Assembly: GCA_963457665.1 (NCBI GenBank)
Contig: OY735212.1
Span: forward strand, 7,003,850-7,067,849
Direction: 5' to 3'
Length of the DNA stretch: 64,000 nt
Origin: Thysanoteuthis rhombus
Lineage: Eukaryota; Mollusca; Cephalopoda; Oegopsida; Thysanoteuthidae
Positions 56,265 to 64,000 of this stretch are shown one piece after another (position 1 is the stretch's first letter; each line of letters starts with the position of its first letter). The notes beneath the pieces were generated by a model. It saw only the letters and a list, made by a program, of their open reading frames with translations. It had not been told where the DNA came from and searched no databases. A program made the position numbers and the translations under genes.

Positions 56265-56650
56265 CGTGTAAGGGGAACACTCTTCGAAACAAAATGCTTG
56301 TCTTAATTCCTATTGAGGGCGTGAACCTTCGTAACTGAATTTTCTAAGTGCCTGATCTTCTAGAAAACACAATCCCCCTCTTCTTTCTCGTGCTTGTCAA
56401 AGTGTCAAAATATTCCATCTGCAGTTGAAAGGTCAACAAGTGCTCACGTGCCTCTACGGACTTTTGAGGCATTCCTATCTTTTCTCAATTTTTCTGAGAA
56501 AATGGGTACTGAAAAGCGTGTATTACATCATTCTGAAGTTCGGCATCTTCAAAACGTTTCTGATATCACAAAGTGGGTTCTACTTATGAATTCGTAATCG
56601 ATTTTCTGTTGCTTATGGGTACAAAACCCACGATACATGCAAACGTATAT
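56265..56650. other. No supported gene
   Basis: A 67-codon frame at 56394-56597 has no recognisable motif or exon boundaries. Confidence 0.3.
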
Positions 56651-56654
56651 CACC

Positions 56655-57182
56655 ATCAGTCTTTTATCATCCGTTGTTGGACATAGACCTTCCCCAGGAT
56701 CCACTATAATTCTCTATCATGGGCGTCGTGGAGCCGGTATTTTCTGAATTTGTCTAGTTCATCTCTCTATCTTGTATTTTGTCGGCCTCAGTTTCGCAAG
56801 TGATCTCTGTGGATCCATGTTGTGAGTCCTGATGTCCATCAGTTGTCTTTAAATTCTCGCAACATGATCAGCCCATTACCATTTAAGTTTTCTAAAAGAT
56901 TCTATGATGTATCGGACCCCCATTTTGTTCGTGGTATATTGTGCTGTCTTGTGATCTCTCCATGTGAGGTTGAGCATGATTCTCTCATGCACACGCTGCA
57001 TGCTTCTCAGTTTGCAGGTCTGTTTCTTGGTTAGGTTCCATGTTTCAGCTCCATAAGTGACTATCGGAAGGATGCATTGGTTGTATAGTCATCTTTTTAA
57101 GATTATTGGGATCGACTTGTTTTTGAAGGTTGGGCTTGCTCTACCGAATACTTGCCATCCTAGGGTGATTCTCTCTTAATTT
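56655..57182 (-). mobile_element. RTE-like LINE 3' fragment
   Basis: It starts on the + strand with CATCAGTCTTTTATCATCC then GTTGTTGGACATAGACC. The reverse complements of the QRVHERIMLNLTWRDHKTAQ, CILPIVTYGAETWNLTKKQ and KRSRPNL-like blocks follow in order, with frame breaks. It stops near 57180 at the EIKR region. It lies within what is probably the upstream intron of the gene at 57825. Confidence 0.75.
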
Positions 57183-57824
57183 CTTGCCCATACATAAATC
57201 ATAAATATTCAGTACTTATTACAAGAAAAAAAGTGACTTTGTTCAAAACCTACGACGTTATATATACAATTTTGACAGCACTCCACAATATCTATTTCTG
57301 TTATAAATGTATTTGTTACCATTTGATTAGCCACACCAAAAAAAGTTAAATCATCGCGTAAAAAATTAAAGGAAAAATATCGTCCAAAATGCAATTCATT
57401 GTTAAATAAAACAGTTATGAATATAGATATGAAGTATATACATTACTCAGAACACCGTATATTTTACTTTCTTTCTTTCTTGTACTTTCTATTTTTTATC
57501 TAATGAATCGATCTAAAAAAAGAAAAATATGACGCAGTGTGACGTAAAAACCCAAAAGAAATCCCCTTTCCTTGCCCACATTCTCGAAGTTTGAGATGAG
57601 GGCTTATATTCCCTATCAGGCCTATTACCAGCATGTCTAAAATTAAACTAACGCCCTCTTAAAAAAAAAAGAACTTTTAGTATATGTAAAGCTTGATTTC
57701 ATACCTGTTAAAATTCCCTTTATTATAATCGATAATTATACAAGAGTGTTTACTTGCTGCCAAAACAATGTGTGACAGTTTCTACAGAATGACTAACCAG
57801 ACCTATTTTTCCCTAAAATTTCAG
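57183..57824 (+). other. Intron end with 3' splice site; MITE-A end at 57751-57803
   Basis: The acceptor is CCTATTTTTCCCTAAAATTT followed by CAG, with AG at 57823-57824. A branch-point-like TGACTAAC lies at about 57790-57797, some 30 nt upstream. The segment 57751-57803 (TTGCTGCCAAAACA, TGTGACAGTTTCTACAGAAT, GACTAACCAGACC) is the reverse complement of the outer end of MITE-A (AGGTCTGGTTAGTC, AGAAACTGTCACA, TTTTGGCAGCA). Part of the splicing signal therefore derives from the repeat. The rest of this stretch is AT-rich without other features. Confidence 0.6.
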
Positions 57825-60051
57825 ATGTTTCCCAAGAGTTGCGCATCAAATTGTAGACAACCACTTGTGGATGTTCAATAAATACTACTTTGGAGAATTT
57901 AGGCCCCATGACCATGTGATGCTTCTTTTTCTGATCTTGGCTTTATCAATGATCGGCAATGTTTTGGTTCTGCACTTCAATAATAAGACAGGTGATTCTG
58001 ATCGCCCGTTCTCTTTAACATCGATTCTGGTGGAATGGTCCCTGATCTCGAGCCTTTGCGTCTTTGCAATGTCCTGCTGCTTTGAGGTGTGTTTGAGAAA
58101 TGTTAGAATGGACGCGAAAGGAGGGAAAAATGAGATCATCTTCCGTCCAGAACCTGGGCAAGAATATGTTTATTTCGGTAAAATCTTGCATCGGATTTTT
58201 GCCAACCTGGGTTTGCATTGCTGTCCAGGAGAGGAGATACAAAATTCTTCTGCTTCAATTGATCATAGAGAAAAAAGACCAAAATCACGAAGGGAGTCTA
58301 AGATCCAATTCTTTATCCCAGAAGTTCTGCAGCCATGTGATACTGCTCATACGATAAATGACTGGGAACCAGAAATAAGGGAAATGGCCGAATGCAGATT
58401 GTGCAAACTAAACCAGTGCATTGGTGCTTATCAAAAGGAGAAATCATTTTCGCTCCTATGTTCGTTACAACCTTTTATAAAACTAGACGTCACAACCACG
58501 GCCGTACTGAAGGGGCGTGAATTCTGTGTTCCTTTCGAGTGTGCCCTCGATCAATACAGTGAACTTGACAATAGTGTACTCAAGACAGACACCTCGATGC
58601 AAATTACTTGGAAATTTGTTGACTCTCTCATGTGTATTCTGCACTTATTTAAGATGGTCTATATGGACAATATTGAATTAGAAGAATTATCAACAGTCTT
58701 CTATTTGTACAAATCGTTTGCCTATGACATATTACATCAACATGTTCATGAGCTTTTGATATCTCCGGATATATCAAGGAGGGAATCCTTAAATAGTAAA
58801 CTCCCGTCAAATATATTGCCAGATTGGGAAAAATGCAAAAGGAACGCAGGTGTTTCGAGTGATATGAGCAATTTAACTTTGGGTCTACATCAACAAAACT
58901 GTAATTTTCGTGAAGTTTTACCGAACATCCAGAAAGATGTACCAGCAGAAACGTTGTCAACTCTCACCCAAACCCCTATGAATAAAAAGGGAGTTCTCAA
59001 TGTAAGCACTTTTGACAGCATTCACTGGAGGATGCTTAGCTGGCGTTCAGACCTTGACGAAATCATTAGTATTCTACTTGACTCGATCATTCTGGTTCCA
59101 GCAAAAGAGACCAGAGAGTTAAATCTCCATAAAATGGACATGATACTAGAAAGAATCGAAACAATTCTCTTATACGCTGAAAACCTACTTCTCCAATGCA
59201 CATATCGCATTGATCGATGCGAATCCTGTATGGAAATGGATGACTATGAGAAGTCTCCGTGGAGAATTCCCAAAATATGGACTGTCGATGAGAATATCTT
59301 AGTCCAAGACCTGTCGAGGAATTTTCAAGCTTTTTATCTTTCGAAAGAGATTTTGATCGAGAAAGCAATCATCAAAGTGGAAGACTGTATCTTAATTAAC
59401 TTGATAAACAAGGTGTTGGAAGAAACCCAAAGTTCATTGCCTGTGGCTCGCCAAGATTTGTTGACTGTTGATCTGACCAACCAAGCAATTTTGGAGGCCA
59501 AGGAAGAGCTAAGCGCAGAAAAAGATTACCCAGTTTTTGCGTTCTCTCGTTTAGTCTCCTTTGTGACGGTTGCAAAATTTCTGAAGGAGAATCAAGATCT
59601 CATTAGCAAATGTCCAACACTCGTCGGATTCTTTGAGGTGTCTCAAACTGACATCAATCACTCTGAAAGCTTTATGATTTCCCTTACAGAAATTATCCTC
59701 TACCAAATGTCTCAAGGTATCTGTAAACCTGTACCGTCAAAAAACCCACAGTGTCTGCAAGAGTTTTTAGAAAATATCCGCACGGCAGGTATTTGTGAAG
59801 AAGTCTTGGTCAAAACTCAAGGGCAGATAACTGAGATGACGTCTGAATTTCTGGAGAATATAATCAGCAACCGAAAGAAATTACGAGAATTGAATTTGAC
59901 TTCAATGTACGTGACTGCAAGTCTTGAACTATACTCTGAATGTCTGCGCCGTGTCATCGAGCAAAGTCTCAAAGAATCCCTGCAAAAACAGGAATTTTCC
60001 GGCTTATGCAAGAATGAACCATCTTTGCTACAGAAGAAGGCTTCAAAAGAG
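57825..60051 (+). CDS. Internal exon of an unrecognised two-TM, helical protein
   Basis: A single 2227-bp exon gives 742 full codons, entered in phase 2 and left in phase 0. The sequence before the first in-frame ATG at 57871 is open back to the acceptor and continues as CFPRVAHQIVDNHLW, so translation begins in an earlier exon. The donor AAAGAG|GTGAGTTA at 60051/60052 is strong, and the frame stops 7 codons beyond it. Residues counted from the exon start: hydrophobic segments at about 31-49 (VMLLFLILALSMIGNVLVL) and 67-90, fitting a membrane hairpin or two TM helices. A Lys/Arg-rich stretch (REKRPKSRRES) follows. Cysteine pairs occur at C190-x2-C193-x4-C198 and C465-x2-C468. The remainder is mainly amphipathic helical sequence rich in Leu, Glu and Ser. 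No kinase, channel, receptor or enzyme motif is recognised, and I cannot name the family. Its length, balanced composition and exact splice boundaries make it a real host exon rather than a transposon. The neighbours are repeats only. Confidence 0.85.
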
Positions 60052-60098
60052 GTGAGTTATTTTTTTCTGTGAAATCAAATGCAATCAATTTTGAACAA
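60052..60098 (+). other. 5' splice site and start of downstream intron
   Basis: GTGAGTTA at 60052-60059 matches the donor consensus. The intron runs at least to the end of the window, since no convincing phase-0 acceptor plus open exon was found downstream. Confidence 0.75.
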
Positions 60099-60099
60099 T

Positions 60100-60575
60100 C
60101 ACCATCCACATATTTTGGTTTATGACTGCGGCTTTTATCTGTTCAGTACTTCTTCGTAATCCCCAAGTGAGGGAAGGGAGGCTTGCCTTATTGGTTGTTG
60201 TGTAGAGATTGGTTCCCATCTTATGGGGATTAGTTGGATCGCCACGGTACACTATCCATGTGATCCACAGCTGCTTCCATAGAAAATCAGAGAGTGATAC
60301 GTCTGGCAGGAGCTGCTGGAATGAATTCGAATAGGGCGTCACTCGCTAGTTTTGAATCGGATTCATCCTTCTCCTATACTGGTTGCCTTCCCAAGCCAAG
60401 AATCCCAATCTGCCCTGCTATTTAAGACCTACATTGGGAGAGGGAGAGATGGATTCATGCCTTTCCCAAGGGCATTGATAAACGAAGATAACATAAACAG
60501 CCCCGACTGGAGATTGAATTCGAAGCCCCAAGTCCATCAACCGTGCCGTTACCAATACGCCAGTTGTGCCCCTTG
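60100..60575 (-). mobile_element. tRNA-headed SINE of a second type, intronic
   Basis: The head at 60572-60500 on the minus strand is 73 nt: GGGGCACAACTGGCGTATTG, GTAACGGCACGGTTGATGGA, then GGGGCTTCGAATTCAATCTC. This gives an A box (TGGCGTATTGG) and a B-box-like GAATTCAATC. The 3' side (CAGTCGGGGC) is not complementary to the 5' side, so it cannot fold as a true tRNA. About 400 bp of less AT-rich body follows on the minus strand, with TTTATCAATGCCCTTGGGAA, AATGTAGGTCTTAAATAGCA and CCTCCCTTCCCTCACTTGGG. It is distinct from the other SINE types here. Confidence 0.6.
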
Positions 60576-60579
60576 AACT

Positions 60580-61555
60580 TGTTTTGGAAGCTGCGTAAAT
60601 TCCTCTTTCCTATCAATAATGAAATGGAATTGGTTAATCAGTGGCTGTCGCCAAAATAAGGAATCGTGGTAGGGGTTCACTATAATCCTACAAATAATTT
60701 TTCCGCCTTTGTTCTTTGAAAGGGGTTGTTGGATTAAAGTGATTACCAGCGTAACCAAAGTTATTACCTACGGGACCACGAAACTGGAATAAGTTCTTAC
60801 AGGACCAGTATCATTAGTTGGCGTGAATCGAGCCAGCGTACAAACAGAAAGAAAAGGACAGGATTTAGGTAATGAAAACTAAGCTGTAGGGGAGAATTAT
60901 GAAAAGAAAGTTATATGGCAGAATTTAAAAAAAAATGATTTCCGGGTATATGGTGAACTTGAAAACAATTCTATTGTATCTCATGAATGTCTAAAATGTA
61001 CTTCACGAGAGCACGATCGTAACATGAGGGAGTTTGTGTACCTTTCCAATGTCTCCGAGGCATCCATGTTTCAGTAATTGTTTGGAATAGGTTCATTAAC
61101 GTTTATTGTGGGTATTTTTCGAGGGAGATAACTACTCAACAAACGCTTGTAGCTACTGCCAATGGTGAACTTTTACGAAAAATGAAAGCAGGAATAATCT
61201 GAACACTCTGTTTATTTTATTTACTTAATTCAAGTTCAAAGGATGTAAATTGAGGTTAGTGGTTAGGATAAGTTTTTCATGCCTAATGTCAGGGTTCAAG
61301 TTGTAATAAACAACATAAACTGCGTCTATCCTGGTTATCCCCTTTGAAAAATATCGACCTGATATTTCGGTGAACCAATTCGAAAAAAAATCACCCGTCC
61401 AATTATAAAATCCTAGCAGCTGAAAAGATCATTCTCTAATTAATGATTCTACTAACCTCAAGGCAAAGGACTAGGAATTATTTTTGCTGACATATTTGAA
61501 TTTGTATGAGATGATAGAGTAACCATTGGAATCGTTTCGAGTTTGGTCTCAGATA
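60580..61555. other. Intronic sequence, nothing recognised
   Basis: Short frames only. TTACCAGCGTAACCAAAGTT followed by ATTACCTACGGGACCACGAA at 60745-60785 hints at a small internal repetition. Confidence 0.35.
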
Positions 61556-61559
61556 AAAG

Positions 61560-61645
61560 TGGGAGATCCAATGAAGATTAAACTCAAAAACAGCAACCAG
61601 CAAAATAAGTTAATCAATCATTGCTATACGACGAGCGATCTGATT
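61560..61645 (-). mobile_element. tRNA-like SINE J, copy 3
   Basis: On the + strand GAGATCCAATGAAGATTAAA, CCAGCAAAATAAGTTAATC and ATTGCTATACGACGAGCG match copies at 33.8 and 33.95 kb. The B-box region is decayed (GTTTAATCTTCATTGG on the minus strand). Confidence 0.4.
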
Positions 61646-61649
61646 AGTC

Positions 61650-62305
61650 AGTTTTTTCATTTTATTTTCTGTTTCATGATTTTCAAAAATTGCAGATATA
61701 TTTCAATTTCTATGAGATGTATTCTTAAAGTCTGTAGTTCTAAATGGTAAGTAGGGGGTATTTTTGTGAGCAAAATTCTCACCTAGGAATAGGAGGGTCT
61801 ATCATTACAGAGAGAAAAACAAGAGAATCGCTCCGTTCATTTTGATAGTACATATAGATCAATCATGAAGCAAAGTGCAGAATTGACCGCTGTCGGCCTC
61901 TGATTGGTTATATTCAAACAAGCAGTTTTTTCATTGGTTAACACCGTTTAACAATTTTACATGAATTTCAGTCATTTGGATCTTTCTGGAATCTTCATAA
62001 ATAGTACATGTATGTTCAGTCAGCAATTACATAGGTATGATTTTTCTTGTTCTTGTAACCTGGGATTGCAAAATCGACTTCCACTTTGACTTGGATTTGA
62101 CAAAAGAAAATCAAAATTGAGTTGGAAAAGAAAACACGTGATCATTTAAAAATAACATTTACTTTTCAATTATATTGATGCAATACAATCTCCACTTCAA
62201 CTCTGAACCGTATTTCCATGATTTACTTAAGTAAAAAAAATCTTTTCCAGAGATTTTTAAAATCCGTCTACGCATCTCTATAAGACACTTTTAGATTGGT
62301 CAGTT
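61650..62305. other. Intronic sequence, with a possible SINE tail scrap
   Basis: GCAAAATCGACTTCCACTTT then GACTTGGATTTGAC at 62070-62102 resembles the final block of the cephalopod-type SINE, but its head is not recognisable. Nothing else is supported. Confidence 0.3.
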
Positions 62306-62311
62306 CTTAAT

Positions 62312-62600
62312 GTTAGATATCGATTTTCCCATCAGTATCATATTAGATTGACATGAAACTTAGTCTAGATCTCCCGGTGAATCATCCTGATCTTTCTACT
62401 CCCCCTCACTCCAATTCTACGACTAGTAATGCGAGATATCAATTTTCTCGACCGTATCATGCTGGATTGATATCAAACTTTGTCTCGACTTCCCGGTTAT
62501 CCATCATCATTTTCCTCTTCTTCCTCCCCATGTTACAACTACCACGGACGGTGGATGCATCATTGAACTTATGGTTCTTGTTTTCATCTCCTGCACTTTA
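62312..62600 (+). repeat. Repeat M copy 2 with 119-bp period duplication
   Basis: About 85 bp starting at 62315 (AGATATCGATTTTCCCATCA, then ATGAAACTTAGTCTAGATCTCC) is repeated at 62434 (AGATATCAATTTTCTCGACC, then ATCAAACTTTGTCTCGACTTCC), a period of 119 bp. The part from 62510 (TTCTTCCTCCCCATG, CAACTACCACGGACGGTGG) matches 49265-49350. Confidence 0.5.
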
Positions 62601-62971
62601 CATCTTCGGTTAGCATTTCTCCATCGCAATACAATGTTGAAAAGTGGTCTATCTTTATGCCAGCATTTTGTCTGTCTTTTTAAGGCTCTAATTTTCGAAA
62701 ATTCTACTCTCTTTGATAACTTTTGATTGAATTTCTTGCATAATGCACTATCGAGATGTAATAACAGCTGTTCGTTTCAGATGCACTGTACCAGTAGCGG
62801 GGCGAACCCATTATCGTATATCAGCTTTTTGACTGATGAATTTCAAAATAAGAAACACTCTCCTTGACCTAAATTGCTCTAGTTCAAGAGTAAGAAATAA
62901 TACTTTCATTTTTGCCCAAAATCTGCATATCTCTGTCATCCTCTCCTCTTTCTTGGCAGTGACAGATCAAC

Positions 62972-62974
<3 letters not shown>

Positions 62975-63024
<50 letters not shown>
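62975..63024. repeat. (TA)n microsatellite
   Basis: About 50 bp of uninterrupted TA directly precedes a repeat D fragment. Confidence 0.95.
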
Positions 63025-63025
<1 letters not shown>

Positions 63026-63027
<2 letters not shown>

Positions 63028-63112
63028 GTAGCATATTATATGAGCCCCGCAATTTCAAGGGCCCCAGGCTAAATTTTCGCAAGTTATCGTCGGTTTTGCA
63101 TTTGGGTGATGA
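63026..63112 (+). repeat. Repeat D copy 5, partial
   Basis: GAAGTAGCATATTATATGAG, CCCCGCAATTTCAAGGGCCC and GCTAAATTTTCGCAAG match the repeat D core. The remainder is decayed. Confidence 0.5.
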
Positions 63113-63114
63113 TT

Positions 63115-64000
63115 TTAAAAAGTCTCTATATCAGTTCCAGTCCAAACTGTAACCTTATGTTGGACTAAAAGCTACTGATTAGAGCTTTTGCTGATGCTTA
63201 TTGTTATCTTAATAAAAGTATATTTGGATGCATTTTTAAGGATATCTTCTATATTATTGTGAATGAGGTTATCAGCGTTGAATGAGAAGACGACCATTTG
63301 TTTATATCTTAGAGAAACACCAGTGCGTTACAACCAAGTCTTCAAAAGACTGATAAGAGTCACTCAGTCATTTTATACCAAATGTGAATTTCCAATAGGA
63401 TACGAAAACCAGAGCTTTTGAGTGAGAAAAACTAAATTGCATTTTGTGACAGTTCATTATTGCCAGCATTACTGATAAGTTGCTTACAATCATCCTTACT
63501 TATAGAATGGTTTATATTCTTTCTATCAAGTTAAATCCTCCCTTTGAAGAAGCAGTCTTCGGTTATCCTTTCATTACGACTGAATCAATCTTTTCTTAAT
63601 ACAATTTAAGAGCTCTCAAACAAGATCTCTTTCTTCTCCTTGAATCATCTTATAGTCCAATAAAGTGCTTTTTCAAATATTTCAGCGCCATTCATCGCAA
63701 ATTGTCATTACACTCGATTAAATAAGAATCTGCCTGCGAAATGTGTCACACAGGTTTTTCCAGTTTTCACGTTTGTCTGGCTGGCTCGAGCCAGGGGTTT
63801 GGAAATTTAAACATTTACTCCTTATTATGTCCATAAAAAAACGTTTCTGTCAATCATTTTGGAAAGCCTCAATTTACAGATTTCTTTTTGAGATGGGTCC
63901 ATTTGCTATGTACTTTTTCTGCTAAGTACGTCTCGTTGGATGTGACCAGGTGCATTCATGCTTGCATTTCGAAAAATTCAGATCACCTCCTTACAAAAGG
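63115..64000. other. Intronic or intergenic sequence to window end
   Basis: An acceptor-like TTTTTCAAATATTTCAG occurs at 63670-63686, but the sequence after it is not open in phase 0 for a convincing distance. A 60-codon frame at 63743-63925 has no recognisable features. Confidence 0.35.

Noticed and set aside
57885-60011. Several minus-strand and shifted frames of 60-103 codons
   Set aside because: They are shadows of the 742-codon exon on the + strand.
60500-60572. 73-nt tRNA-like sequence as a possible functional tRNA gene
   Set aside because: The 5' and 3' ends are not complementary, no acceptor stem forms, and a long SINE-like body follows.
63670-63925. Acceptor-like TTTCAG followed by a 60-codon frame as a possible next exon of the gene
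   Set aside because: The frame does not connect in phase 0 to the donor at 60051, and no donor follows the open stretch.

Overview
The window looks like a gene-poor, repeat-rich stretch of an invertebrate nuclear genome, most probably a cephalopod and perhaps an octopus. It is AT-rich, has no operon-like gene spacing, and carries many (TA)n tracts. It also holds several copies of a tRNA-headed SINE of the kind described from octopus and squid, degenerate LINE, mariner and hAT remnants, and one spliced coding exon. The lineage is inferred from the repeats; no species marker can be read directly. In about 64 kb I can defend only one coding block of the host.

That block is a 2.2-kb internal exon on the + strand at 57825-60051. 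It encodes 742 codons, with two predicted membrane segments at the N-terminal end and a long, mostly helical, cysteine-containing region. I do not recognise the protein. It is bounded by a good branch-point/polypyrimidine/AG acceptor and a GTGAGT donor, so exons are missing on both sides, and 60052 to the window end is intron. The intron just upstream of the acceptor is the truncated end of a transposon-like repeat that recurs through the window.

The rest is a mosaic of repeats. (1) A roughly 420-bp family, called MITE-A here, has 14 full or partial copies on both strands with imperfect AGAAACCGTCA-like inverted ends. (2) Fourteen 5'-truncated fragments of one endonuclease/reverse-transcriptase LINE, RTE-like in its C-terminal region and with GAT/ATC microsatellite tails, are present in both orientations; two keep the reverse-transcriptase FADD box. 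A second LINE family adds two fragments. (3) tRNA-derived SINEs lie at about 18.2, 23.5, 38.5, 45.1, 47.6 and 54.1 kb, with other tRNA-like repeats at 33.7-34.0, 60.1-60.6 and 61.6 kb. (4) Two 5S rRNA-like sequences on the - strand lie at 13.9-14.0 kb, where the 5S head is triplicated with a 66-bp period, and at 53.0 kb, immediately upstream of a LINE tail. (5) One mariner with both terminal repeats and a large internal deletion is at 20.25-20.94 kb, and a mariner transposase fragment is at 49.5-49.9 kb. (6) A hAT-type miniature element is at 35.0 kb. (7) Further unnamed repeat families are called B, D, F, G and M here.

Layout: 0-9 kb holds MITE-A, repeats G and B, and a LINE fragment. 9-20 kb holds repeats F and D, LINE tails, the first 5S-like locus and a SINE. 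20-29 kb holds the mariner, MITE-A, LINE fragments and TA tracts. 29-38 kb is sparse apart from MITE-A, a tRNA-like SINE and the hAT MITE. 38-47 kb is nested LINE, SINE and MITE-A material with base-skewed tracts. 47-57 kb holds a SINE, the mariner fragment, LINE tails and the second 5S-like locus. 57-64 kb holds the coding exon and an intron with a tRNA-headed SINE. I found no CRISPR array, operon, riboswitch, intact tRNA gene or intact transposase. Repeat relationships were judged by eye and boundaries are approximate.
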